Positions 31,022 to 40,056 of a stretch of DNA of 64,000 bases are shown here, piece after piece (the first letter of the stretch is position 1; each line of letters begins with the position of its first letter). The position numbers and the translations under genes are program-made. The notes beneath the pieces are model-generated. The model saw only the letters and a program-made list of their open reading frames with translations. It was not told the origin of the DNA and searched no databases. The DNA is from JBKECP01 sp047974765 (GTDB lineage Bacteria > Pseudomonadota > Gammaproteobacteria > Pseudomonadales > Halieaceae), in assembly GCA_047974765.1 (NCBI GenBank), contig JBKECP010000014.1, positions 1 to 64,000 of the forward strand, read 5' to 3'.

Positions 31022-33667
31022 ATGCAAACACAGGATAATATTGATTACAGTGCATTGCGCAGTAATGTGAGCTTTCTCGGGCGCCTGTTGGGTGAGATGG
31101 TCGCCGCTGCTGAGGGTGACAATTTTCTCGAACTGATTGAAAAAATTCGCGGCTTGTCAAAAACCGCCCGCCTGTCGGCAGATGTCGACAGCAGTGCAGC
31201 CCGGGAAGAATTACTGATGGTGCTGCGCAGCCTCGATAGCCAGCAGCTGGTCCCGGTGGCGCGCTGCTTTAGTCAGTTTTTGAACCTGGCCAATATTGCC
31301 GACCAGCACCACAGTGTATCGCGGCAAATGAGTGATGTATTTGCCAGCAGCGAAGATCTCGGTCAGACCTTTGCCGATCTGGTGCGCGAAGGTGCCTCGC
31401 CTGCGTGTGTCCAAAAAGCCATTGAAGAGTTGAAAATTGAGCTGGTGCTGACGGCCCATCCAACTGAAATTATGCGTCGGACACACATCCACAAGCACGC
31501 TGAGATTGGTCGTTGTCTGTCGCAGCTGGAATTATCGGGTTTAACAGAACGGGAGATAGCCCATTTGCATGATCGCCTGCGGGAGCTGATTGCGCAGATT
31601 TGGTATGGTGATGACTTTCGCCTGCAACGACCAACGCCAGTGGATGAGGCCAAATGGGGTTTTGCGGTGGTCGAGGATTCTCTGTGGCAGGCTGTGCCTG
31701 CATTTTTGCGACGCCTGGATCAGGCGCTGCTTGAGCATTGCGGCCAGGGTTTGTCACTGGCGGCTGCCCCGGTCAGTTTTGTGTCCTGGATTGGTGGTGA
31801 CCGTGACGGTAATCCCAATGTAACCCACAAAGTGACTGACGAGGTGCTCTGGCTGAGCCGTTGGCAGGCCGCTGACCTCTATCTGCGGGATGTGGAAAGG
31901 CTGGTTGAAGAGCTGTCGATGACAGTTTGCAATGAGCAGCTGCGCGCACTGGCTGAAGGTGCCCATGAACCTTATCGCTATGTGTTGCGACAACTGCGAA
32001 CCCGGTTGCGGCAGCATCTTGTGGATATTGAGGCTGTGCTGGATTCAGGCTGTCAGTTGTCGCTGCAACCGCTGACAGAGACAAGCCTGTTGGCACCGCT
32101 GCAGGCCTGCTATCAGTCGATGCTCGATTGTGGTATGGCGGCTATCGCCAATGCCGGTCTGCTTGATTTGTTGCGCCGGGTACACTGCTTCGGGGTGCAT
32201 CTGCTGCGCCATGATATCCGCCAGGACAGTAGCCGTCACAGTCAGGTGTTGTCTGAATTGACCTCTTACCTGGGGCTTGGTGATTATGCCAGTTGGGATG
32301 AAGACACCCGGCAGCAGTTTTTGCTGAGAGAGCTGGCTAACCCCAGGCCACTGATTCCAGTACACTGGCAGCCCTCGGCAGATGCTGCTGAGGTGTTGGC
32401 GACTTGTGAGGTAATTGCCCGCCAACCACAGGAGGCTCTTGGTGCCTATGTGATTTCGATGGCGCGTCAGGCTTCGGATGTACTGGCAGTCCACCTGCTG
32501 CTACGCGAAACCGGTTGTTCTTTCAATATGCCGGTAGCACCACTGTTTGAAACCCTTGATGATCTTGAACGCGCCAGTGAGGTGATATCCTCGTTGCTGG
32601 CACTGCCCTGGTATCAGCAGCATATTGATGGCCGCCTGATGGTGATGATTGGCTATTCTGACTCTGCCAAGGATGCCGGTGTGCTGGCAGCTTCCTGGGC
32701 TCAGTATCAGGCTCAGGAGGCCCTGTTAGCGGTTTGCGCCGGGAAAAACGTGAAGTTAACTTTGTTTCATGGTCGCGGAGGCACTATTGGTCGCGGTGGT
32801 GCGCCCGCCCATGAGGCACTGCTGTCACAGCCACCAGGTTCGCTGGAAAATGGCCTGCGGGTAACTGAACAGGGTGAAATGATTCGCGCCAAACTCGGCT
32901 GGGCCGCACAGGCGGTGAATACTTTGACGCTCTACACCACAGCTATTTGCCGGGCCAATCTGTTCACACCGCCAGCCCCCCAGGCCCGGTGGCGGGCGGT
33001 GATGGATACGCTGTCGCAGGAGAGTTGCCGCGCCTACCGGGCGGTGATCCGGGATGAGCCAGACTTTGTCCCTTATTTTCGTTATGCCACCCCCGAGCAG
33101 GAACTGGCCGGATTACCTCTGGGATCACGACCGGCACGGCGCGCCAGTAGCGGGGGTATTGAGAGTCTGCGGGCCATTCCATGGATATTTGCCTGGTCTC
33201 AGAACCGCCTGATGCTGCCAGCCTGGCTGGGAGCGGGCCAGGCACTGCAACAGGCCATCGATCGGGGGCAGCGTGAATTATTGGCAGAGATGGCTGCTCA
33301 CTGGCCTTTCTTTGCGACCCGCTTGTCGATGCTGGAAATGGTCTTTGCCAAGGCTGATGCCGGTTTGTCTGCTCACTATGACGACTGCCTGGTACCACCG
33401 TCATTACAGCGCATTGGCGCTATATTACGTGAGCAGCTGCTTCGTGATACCGATACCATTCTGGCTCTGAACGGTGTCAGTACGCCGCTGGCGGCCTCGC
33501 CCTGGATACGCCAGTCCATTCACTTGCGCAACATTTACACCGACCCTCTCAATGTGTTGCAGGCTGAGCTTTTGCAGCGGCAGCGGGAGATGCCCCAGCC
33601 ACTGCTGGAACAGGCGATTATGGTGACTTTTGCCGGTATTGCTGCCGGTATGCGTAATACTGGCTAG
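31022..33667 (+). CDS. ppc: Phosphoenolpyruvate carboxylase
   Basis: Carboxylates PEP with bicarbonate to oxaloacetate, the anaplerotic entry to the TCA cycle. The 881-aa length is standard. Catalytic signatures are VLTAHPTEIMRRTHIHKH (catalytic His about 144), SWIGGDRDGNPNVTHKVT (about 255), FHGRGGTIGRGGAPAHEALL (about 581) and the conserved C-terminal VTFAGIAAGMRNTG. The start at 31022 (MQTQDNIDYSALRSN) has only a weak AGTGGGA site; an in-frame GTG at 31007 would overlap it. Transcription has to start in or near repeat copy B or read through from gap. Confidence 0.96.
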   Translation: MQTQDNIDYSALRSNVSFLGRLLGEMVAAAEGDNFLELIEKIRGLSKTARLSADVDSSAAREELLMVLRSLDSQQLVPVARCFSQFLNLANIADQHHSVSRQMSDVFASSEDLGQTFADLVREGASPACVQKAIEELKIELVLTAHPTEIMRRTHIHKHAEIGRCLSQLELSGLTEREIAHLHDRLRELIAQIWYGDDFRLQRPTPVDEAKWGFAVVEDSLWQAVPAFLRRLDQALLEHCGQGLSLAAAPVSFVSWIGGDRDGNPNVTHKVTDEVLWLSRWQAADLYLRDVERLVEELSMTVCNEQLRALAEGAHEPYRYVLRQLRTRLRQHLVDIEAVLDSGCQLSLQPLTETSLLAPLQACYQSMLDCGMAAIANAGLLDLLRRVHCFGVHLLRHDIRQDSSRHSQVLSELTSYLGLGDYASWDEDTRQQFLLRELANPRPLIPVHWQPSADAAEVLATCEVIARQPQEALGAYVISMARQASDVLAVHLLLRETGCSFNMPVAPLFETLDDLERASEVISSLLALPWYQQHIDGRLMVMIGYSDSAKDAGVLAASWAQYQAQEALLAVCAGKNVKLTLFHGRGGTIGRGGAPAHEALLSQPPGSLENGLRVTEQGEMIRAKLGWAAQAVNTLTLYTTAICRANLFTPPAPQARWRAVMDTLSQESCRAYRAVIRDEPDFVPYFRYATPEQELAGLPLGSRPARRASSGGIESLRAIPWIFAWSQNRLMLPAWLGAGQALQQAIDRGQRELLAEMAAHWPFFATRLSMLEMVFAKADAGLSAHYDDCLVPPSLQRIGAILREQLLRDTDTILALNGVSTPLAASPWIRQSIHLRNIYTDPLNVLQAELLQRQREMPQPLLEQAIMVTFAGIAAGMRNTG

Positions 33668-33851
33668 CGCAGTCCTGTATGGCCTGCCTGATCGAGCTGC
33701 GTCATTCGGGCTCCGATTTTATTGCCATATGGAAGATAGATCCGGACTGTCTATCTGTGCGCACTTGATTTATTGTTGTCTGCATTGTGGCATTGATCCG
33801 TATTCCACCAATAAAAAGCCACCAGCAAAAATTAAAAACAACAAGGAGCTG

Positions 33852-35303
33852 ATGCCGGTGAATTATCGTTCTACCTTGAAATTACAGCGGTCCATGTCGT
33901 TGGCCGGTTCATATGATCAGTGGCACGAAGCTGCATTGGCATATGATCGTTCAACAGGTATGGATCGTTGGCAAAAAAATGACAGAAGTCGCCTCTACGA
34001 TTTTAATTCGATCCGGAATCGTTTGAATCATTTGAAATCTCTGCGCCGTAAAAAAGACAACCGGGCTTTATTGTTTACCCTGAATGAGGGCATACATGGC
34101 AATATGGATGGCATGGGTAATGAACAGCTGTATTTTCGTGCAAAAACCGGTACCAAAGCACTGATTGAGGATTATATCCAGGCGGTTGCCACTTCACTTG
34201 AATATCTGGCCAGCCCGATCGTCAAAGATATCAGCGCCGATGAAAAACTGGCTTTTTTTATGCGGGCCCATCACTGTTTTGGCCGGTCTGCATTGATGCT
34301 CAGTGGCTCCGGTACATTTTTGTACTTTCATATCGGTGTTGTTAGAGCCATGTGGTCTGAAGGGCTTGTTCCCAATATTGTGTCCGGCTCCAGCGGTGGC
34401 TCCGTTGTGGGAGCTATTGTATGCACACACGCCGATAATGAATTGAGTCGTATACTTGATGAGCAGTGGCTCATTGCGCGTTTTGCCGTTGCTGAGTCAG
34501 ACAAAATGGCTCGCTCACATCGCCTGCAAGATGAGCAGGTGCGGGATCATATCAACCAGGTTATCCCTGATATGACCTTTCAGGAGGCTTTTGAGCTGAC
34601 CGGGCGGCATCTCAACATTTCCATAGCTCCTTCAGAACGGCATCAAAATTCACGCTTGCTCAATGCAGTTACATCGCCCAATGTGCTGATCCGCGATGCC
34701 GTACAGGCGTCCTGTGCTGTCCCGGGGGTGTATAAACCTGTTCGCCTGATGGCGCGTGATATCAACGGCAAGCGTGTTCCCTTTCTGGAAAACCGCAAAT
34801 GGATTGATGGATCTGTTGCAGATGATTTACCTGCCAAACGCCTGGCCAGGCTTTATGGTGTCAATCACTATATTGTCAGTCAGGCTAATCCACTTGTTGC
34901 CCGTTTTATTGGCACGACCAAGCGCGGTATGTCCACTTTTGATATTCTGCGCGATGCTGGCAGAGATACCCTGCGCACCTGGCTCAACACCCATATGGCA
35001 TTAATGGCTAAACCCTTATCTCGTTTTCCCGCAATTAATAGTGCCGCCAGTTTGAGTATGTCAGTTATCAACCAGACCTATAATGGCGATATCAATCTGG
35101 TGCGGCCCATGCGTATACGTTCGCTTAACAAAATTCTGGGTCGACTGACAGCCAGAGAAATTATTGATCTGATGCGCGCGGGTGAACAGATTGCCTGGCA
35201 AAGGATGGCGATGATTCGCACCCAAACGCGCATTAGTCAATCACTGGATGCTATCCTTGACCAGACTGACCCGGCCCGTAAAGAAAAGGCTATTACCGCA
35301 TGA
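33852..35303 (+). CDS. Patatin-like phospholipase with DUF3336 N-terminal domain
   Basis: A 483-aa serine hydrolase. The N-terminal 130 residues are a DUF3336-like helical region, followed by a patatin domain. The oxyanion loop is LSGSGTFLYFHIGVV, the nucleophile lies in VSGSSGGSVVGAI (Ser about 181), and the catalytic Asp in WIDGSVADDLPAKRLARLYG (about 318). Members hydrolyse triacylglycerol or phospholipid (yeast Tgl3-like, plant SDP1). ATG at 33852 follows AAGGAG by 6 nt. The frame is open up to 33630 inside ppc but has no start signal. It overlaps the following hydrolase gene by 4 bp. Confidence 0.9.
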   Translation: MPVNYRSTLKLQRSMSLAGSYDQWHEAALAYDRSTGMDRWQKNDRSRLYDFNSIRNRLNHLKSLRRKKDNRALLFTLNEGIHGNMDGMGNEQLYFRAKTGTKALIEDYIQAVATSLEYLASPIVKDISADEKLAFFMRAHHCFGRSALMLSGSGTFLYFHIGVVRAMWSEGLVPNIVSGSSGGSVVGAIVCTHADNELSRILDEQWLIARFAVAESDKMARSHRLQDEQVRDHINQVIPDMTFQEAFELTGRHLNISIAPSERHQNSRLLNAVTSPNVLIRDAVQASCAVPGVYKPVRLMARDINGKRVPFLENRKWIDGSVADDLPAKRLARLYGVNHYIVSQANPLVARFIGTTKRGMSTFDILRDAGRDTLRTWLNTHMALMAKPLSRFPAINSAASLSMSVINQTYNGDINLVRPMRIRSLNKILGRLTAREIIDLMRAGEQIAWQRMAMIRTQTRISQSLDAILDQTDPARKEKAITA

Positions 35304-36235
35304 TGACAGTGATTTCCGTAGTGCTCGCCCTGATTGGCCTGCTGGTGTTGCTTTACCTGGCTTATCCGGGCTGGGTGTATGACAAGCTGGTCCAGCTCGG
35401 CCGCAAACGCGGTGGTACTGTTGAGCGAAAAGTCCTCGTTAATGGCAGGTTGTGGCCCTACCTGGAAGGTGGCCGGTCCGGTGCCGAGACGGTAGTACTG
35501 ATACATGGTTTTGGCGGTGATAAAGACAACTGGACGCTCTATGCACCTTTTATGACAGAGCATTACCGGGTAATTATGCCTGACTTGCCCGGATTCGGTG
35601 ATAATGAGCGGCGCATTGGTGATGATTACAGTATCAAAGCCCAGGCTGACCGGCTAAAGGCTTTTCTGGATGCTATTGGTATCGACAAGTGTCATCTTGG
35701 CGGTAATTCGATGGGCGGTTTTATTGTGCTGCGCTTTGCACTGGATTATCCCGAACGTCTGCATAGCCTTACATTATTGAATAATGCCGGTGTCAGAGGG
35801 ACGGCTGAAAGTGAACTGGAGCAGGCCGTTGCCAGGGATCCTTTGGCCAAGCCCCTGGCTGTTCGCAGTCTGGCAGATCTGGATCGTCTGCTGGTCATGG
35901 CCACCTATCAACCTCCAAGGATTCCCGGTGCCTTCAAACGGGTGATGTATGAACGTTTCAAACCCTATGAAGTGCTGCTTGACCAGATTTTTGAACAAAT
36001 GCTGCAATCCCTGCAAGAAGATGACATGAATTCAAAGCTGGGTGATATAACAACGCCAACCCTGATCATCTGGGGTCGTCACGACAGGTTGATTGATGTG
36101 TCCTGCACGCAGGTATTACAGCGTGGTATCAAAAACAGCGAGCTGGTTATTTTTGAGGATGTTGGCCATGTTCCGATGATCGAACAACCGGCCAGAACGG
36201 CCAGTGCTCAACGGGCTTTTTTAGCCAAACACTGA
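35300..36235 (+). CDS. Membrane-anchored alpha/beta hydrolase (lipase/esterase-like)
   Basis: A 311-aa protein with an N-terminal membrane helix (residues 5-22) and an alpha/beta-hydrolase fold. The oxyanion HGFGGDKDNW lies at about 69, nucleophile Ser in GGNSMGGF (about 137), acid in WGRHDRLID (about 260) and base in DVGHVPMIEQP (about 289). All triad residues are present. Resembles membrane-bound lipases such as Moraxella LipB-type and monoacylglycerol lipases. The 4-bp overlap (ATGA) with the patatin gene implies coupled translation, so the pair may degrade storage or membrane lipid stepwise; that is inference. Confidence 0.88.
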   Translation: MMTVISVVLALIGLLVLLYLAYPGWVYDKLVQLGRKRGGTVERKVLVNGRLWPYLEGGRSGAETVVLIHGFGGDKDNWTLYAPFMTEHYRVIMPDLPGFGDNERRIGDDYSIKAQADRLKAFLDAIGIDKCHLGGNSMGGFIVLRFALDYPERLHSLTLLNNAGVRGTAESELEQAVARDPLAKPLAVRSLADLDRLLVMATYQPPRIPGAFKRVMYERFKPYEVLLDQIFEQMLQSLQEDDMNSKLGDITTPTLIIWGRHDRLIDVSCTQVLQRGIKNSELVIFEDVGHVPMIEQPARTASAQRAFLAKH

Positions 36236-36601
36236 TTGATGGGCCAGTTGTGGATGAAATGCCTGCTATCAATGACGAACCGGGCAATAAGATACCGGTC
36301 GCTGAAAGGCTATAAAATCCGTAATACTGTCCGGGGATATTGTCAGGGGCGTCAATCGGAAACAGCGCAGAGTTTCAGTAAAACTCTTTTATCGTTCCTG
36401 GTGCTTGTCAAGCGCTACCAAAGCCATTTGTTAATACTTGATCCTACTGACCGGGCATTTCACAATATTGCCGATTCACTGTGGAACCTGCAGTATATTG
36501 CCGTGTCTGAATGACCTGACAAGTATTGATTGTTAAATCGATAGCAATAAGTATTAACTGAATAACCTGAAATCCTTTAACAATTTCTCAATGAGGCTCT
36601 T
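36236..36601. other. Gap with no supported gene
   Basis: An open frame from 36236 to 36514 exists on the plus strand, but it has no recognisable domain, an odd composition and no Shine-Dalgarno, so it is not called. No terminator hairpin or repeat was seen. Confidence 0.4.
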
Positions 36602-37183
36602 ATGAATATTCTGATTCGATATATAACGGCTGTTTTTGTTGCTTCAGCACTGGCGGCAAGTACTGCCAGTGCTGATAGTTATAGTGATGCCACATCCTCT
36701 TTTCGCAATGCAGGACAAAGTGGTCAGTATTTTGATACTGCCTATGGTTATGCGCTCTTTCCAACTATTGGCAAGGGTGGAGTGGGTGTGGGTGGTGCCC
36801 ATGGCAAAGGTAAGGTTTATATCCAGGGCCAGTATGTTGGCGATTCAACCATGACCCAGTTGACAGTGGGTCTGCAGATTGGCGGACAGGCCTTCAGCCA
36901 GGTTATTTTTTTCCAGGATCGCCGCGCTTATGAAGAGTTTGTCTCTGGCCAGTTTGAATTTGGTGCCCAGGCCACGGCTGTTGCCATTACGGCGGGTGTT
37001 TCTGCCGAGGCCACTACCGGCGGTGGTGTTGCCGCAGGTGTCAGTGGCGGCCGCAATGATGCGCTGACAGCTTCGCCGGGCTATCGCAAAGGTATGGCTA
37101 TTTTTACCATTGCCCGTGGCGGTTTGATGTATGAAGCCTCTTTGGGAGGGCAGAAATTCAAATTTACACCTGTTGCACAGTAA
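36602..37183 (+). CDS. SYLF (Ysc84-type) lipid-binding domain exported protein
   Basis: A 193-aa protein with a signal peptide (cleavage at STASA-DS), so periplasmic or outer-membrane associated. The SYLF domain follows: GYALFPTIGKGGVGVGGAHG followed by KGKVY, LQIGGQAFSQVIFFQD, and ending in GLMYEASLGGQKFKFTP. Bacterial SYLF proteins bind lipids; eukaryotic Ysc84 binds actin and phosphoinositide. No more precise role can be given. ATG at 36602 is preceded by TGAGG. It is convergent with the large minus-strand gene downstream. Confidence 0.87.
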   Translation: MNILIRYITAVFVASALAASTASADSYSDATSSFRNAGQSGQYFDTAYGYALFPTIGKGGVGVGGAHGKGKVYIQGQYVGDSTMTQLTVGLQIGGQAFSQVIFFQDRRAYEEFVSGQFEFGAQATAVAITAGVSAEATTGGGVAAGVSGGRNDALTASPGYRKGMAIFTIARGGLMYEASLGGQKFKFTPVAQ

Positions 37184-37250
37184 TTTCCCCGCGCACTCTG
37201 GATGCCCGCTATTCTTGCTTGGCATTCACAGTGTGCAGACTCTTTTTTTA

Positions 37251-39935
37251 TCAGGCACCTGCCACGGCGATAATCAGTGCGCCAATACTGCATAACAAGG
37301 CAATACCACTGCATATTATCAGTGGATGCCGACCTTCGATCAGGCGTATCAGTACGGATCGTCTGTCAACCCGTACACCGCAATGTGCCATTGGTACAAT
37401 ATGTTCGCGCAATTCATCGCTGATAAAAGCAGGCGCCCAGCCTGGCCCTGTGTAGACCAGAACATCATCGATCATCAAAAACCAGCCGTGATAGAGAATG
37501 CGGGCATTATTGCCGATATGATAGATATGTTTGTGATCAACCAGCAGCAGCCTGCCATTGTGCATACCAATGTGCCCTGTTGGCGAACGCAGATAGAGTG
37601 CTCCGGCGATGCCAGGACCAGTGAGTAATAATAATAAAGCCGTAACCAGGTGGGGTTCAGTACGCAGTATGATGGCCGTGATAAATATCAGGCCGGCCAG
37701 AATACAGTAAGCTTTTAACCAGCGTTGAAAGTGTAGTTCGCGCCCACTTGATTGCTGTAGCCACTGAATATTATCAGCAAAACTCTCAATGGGATCTGCT
37801 CCGCGCAAGTGACCGGGTTTAAAGGCAAGTTGGCGTAAATGCTGAATATAGGCCATGGCAGCCAATATAAATGCTCCAAGCAATAGTATGATACTGGCAA
37901 AACGCCACAGAAAGTCACGCCACCAACGGGTGTTTTTGCGTTCTTCAATTTTGGCTGTTAATAGATCTGAGCGCAAAGGTACTTCTTCTTGCGCTTCACT
38001 GTTAAAGCGTCGCAGTTCAGTGTGTTCTGGATCAATGACCAATATTTTTTCGCCCCAGGATAATAAATATTCAGGCTTGAAATCCTCAGTCAAAGGCAGG
38101 CTACCGAAATAAGCCCATTTTTCATCAAACAGATACAGGCCACGCTCCTGGTTTTTCGGGTTGTAAAGAATGACCCACCACTTATTGCCGACAAAGATAA
38201 AATCATCAACCCGCTCCCGCCCGGCCTTTAGTGCCAGAGGGGCCAGCATCAGGATTTCGTCAAGCTGCTGACCCAGAGCCTCGTTTTCATAGCGCAGTAC
38301 GCTCAGAGCCGGGCCTTGTGTGCTGTTGGTGTAGAGTAGACCATCCTGAAGATACAGTGTCGGTTCCGGGGCCAGTGTGTGGGGTGCATCAGCCAGTGGT
38401 TCCCCCTCTATATTGAGCTTGCGCAGATAATCTGCTTTGGCACCGGTATTGTTGTTCTTATCGGTGTCGCCAATAGCCAGCGCCTGCACCATCACATTGC
38501 TATAAGAGTGCAAACCAATGCGGATGGGTGCAGGTGTCTGGGGGCCGTAAGTTTCACAATTCAGGCTTTGCAGATTGCAACGCCAAAGCCCGTCGGTACC
38601 TGTATCACCGTCTTGCCGTGGCAAGGCTTTTCCGACAACAAAATAGTCATCCTTCTCCCTGGCGGGGAGCCACTGACTAACAGAAGCCAGGCCAAGTGCA
38701 CGCAGTGGAATATACTCTCTGCCTATGCCGGCTCTGTCATGAATCAGTAATTCATCATCAACGGCCAGTAATAGCCCGCCACTGTGTAAAGGGGCGACCA
38801 GGTCAGGGCCTTTGGGAATGACGGGGGCTGGCAGCAGAAGATAAACCAGTGAAATAGTTATCAAAGCCAGTATACAAACAGTGCTGGCCAGTAAGTAATA
38901 CAGTCTCAGGCGGCGGGCCTGCACAGGGCGCTCGCGCAATTGTGGCAAAGAGCGAAAAGGCCACAGGGCGTAGATATTCGGACGATGATCAAGGGTTTGT
39001 GCAATACCTGGTGCAAAAAAAGTTTCCCCCCGAGTTGTTGAAGATAATGGTGTTGTATCTGTCTGTATGCTTGTGTGCGATTGTGGCAAAGACTCTTGTC
39101 TGGGTGAAAATTCTGCTTGTACAGTCGCTGGTGACGGGGCTGATGTAGCGTCGATTACTGTACGGTTTCCTGATTGGGCTTGTGAAGTTTGCCCGATATG
39201 TTTTGCGGTGTGCTCTGCCAGTTTGGTTGCAAATGTGGATTTTGATGCTGATTTTTGCGCTGGTTCGGTCGTGGTTTTCGGCGCGGCCCCGATTTTATCT
39301 TTTGCTGTGGCTTTCACTTCAGATGCCTCAGCTTTGACCGTCACTTGATCTGTCGATGAGATCTTGTTCTCTGCCGCAGGTTCAGATGTGCTGCTTTTCC
39401 CACTATGATTTGCTGACTCTACTGTGGCATGAGTCCCGGGTTTTGATGGTTGCGGTGGCTTCTTTTGATCAGATGCTGTGTTGGCTTCTGCCAAAAGGTC
39501 TTGCTGCCCGACTTTGGTATCTTTATTTTTGCGCTTTTTTTTGCGGCGGGCTGCGCGGCGGGATTTGCGATTGTCTGCCGGTGGCTTGTTGGTGGCGCTA
39601 TCGCTTTGTGAGTCGCCGTCAGAATGAACCGGCTGAGAACTGACGCCTGTTCCCGTTTCTTTAGCTACAGTGGTTGTGTTGGTACCGCCGGTGTTGTTCT
39701 CAATGGTGATCGGAACCAGTTCAACCACCATGCCCAGCCGATCGAGTCTGCGATAAAGGTCGGCGGCTTCTTTTCGGGGCAGGTCGCCACTGACAATGAC
39801 TAATTCGCCACTGAAGCAGTGATTTAAATAACTGGTGTCTTCAATAGCCAGCAGCTCAGCAAAGCGCTTTTTGACTTTGCTTGAGGTATAGCCGGGTTGA
39901 ATGTCTCCAGTGTATGTGAGGTTATACTTGCGCAC
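37251..39935 (-). CDS. Large unknown membrane protein with low-complexity linker
   Basis: An 894-aa protein I do not recognise as a whole. Residues 1-77 form a small domain (YTGDIQPGYTSSKVKKRFAE; GELVIVSGDLPRKEAADLYR) that resembles the N-terminal regulatory-looking module of some proteobacterial DUF805-type membrane proteins. Residues 80-310 are a Thr/Ser/Lys/Ala-rich low-complexity linker with a basic patch (RRAARRKKKRKNKD). A helix at about 343-366 leads to a roughly 300-residue probable periplasmic, beta-rich domain (recurring short strands, propeller-like). Further membrane helices lie at about 678, 745, 768 and 872-892. It is monocistronic. Envelope sensing or structure is plausible but unproven. 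Confidence 0.7.
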   Translation of the reverse strand: MRKYNLTYTGDIQPGYTSSKVKKRFAELLAIEDTSYLNHCFSGELVIVSGDLPRKEAADLYRRLDRLGMVVELVPITIENNTGGTNTTTVAKETGTGVSSQPVHSDGDSQSDSATNKPPADNRKSRRAARRKKKRKNKDTKVGQQDLLAEANTASDQKKPPQPSKPGTHATVESANHSGKSSTSEPAAENKISSTDQVTVKAEASEVKATAKDKIGAAPKTTTEPAQKSASKSTFATKLAEHTAKHIGQTSQAQSGNRTVIDATSAPSPATVQAEFSPRQESLPQSHTSIQTDTTPLSSTTRGETFFAPGIAQTLDHRPNIYALWPFRSLPQLRERPVQARRLRLYYLLASTVCILALITISLVYLLLPAPVIPKGPDLVAPLHSGGLLLAVDDELLIHDRAGIGREYIPLRALGLASVSQWLPAREKDDYFVVGKALPRQDGDTGTDGLWRCNLQSLNCETYGPQTPAPIRIGLHSYSNVMVQALAIGDTDKNNNTGAKADYLRKLNIEGEPLADAPHTLAPEPTLYLQDGLLYTNSTQGPALSVLRYENEALGQQLDEILMLAPLALKAGRERVDDFIFVGNKWWVILYNPKNQERGLYLFDEKWAYFGSLPLTEDFKPEYLLSWGEKILVIDPEHTELRRFNSEAQEEVPLRSDLLTAKIEERKNTRWWRDFLWRFASIILLLGAFILAAMAYIQHLRQLAFKPGHLRGADPIESFADNIQWLQQSSGRELHFQRWLKAYCILAGLIFITAIILRTEPHLVTALLLLLTGPGIAGALYLRSPTGHIGMHNGRLLLVDHKHIYHIGNNARILYHGWFLMIDDVLVYTGPGWAPAFISDELREHIVPMAHCGVRVDRRSVLIRLIEGRHPLIICSGIALLCSIGALIIAVAGA

Positions 39936-40056
39936 CTCGCTTCGTCAGCCCCTGATTCCTACATAAAAGAATTAAAAATGTACGGTGTTTTGCCATACTT
40001 TGCCAGCATTGCGAAGTGGACTTAAGACCTGGCGCACATCCTGTGTTGCAGCTGTC

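Noticed and set aside
36236..36514. A 92-codon open frame after the alpha/beta hydrolase
   Set aside because: No Shine-Dalgarno, no domain, atypical composition, and it begins right on the preceding stop by chance.
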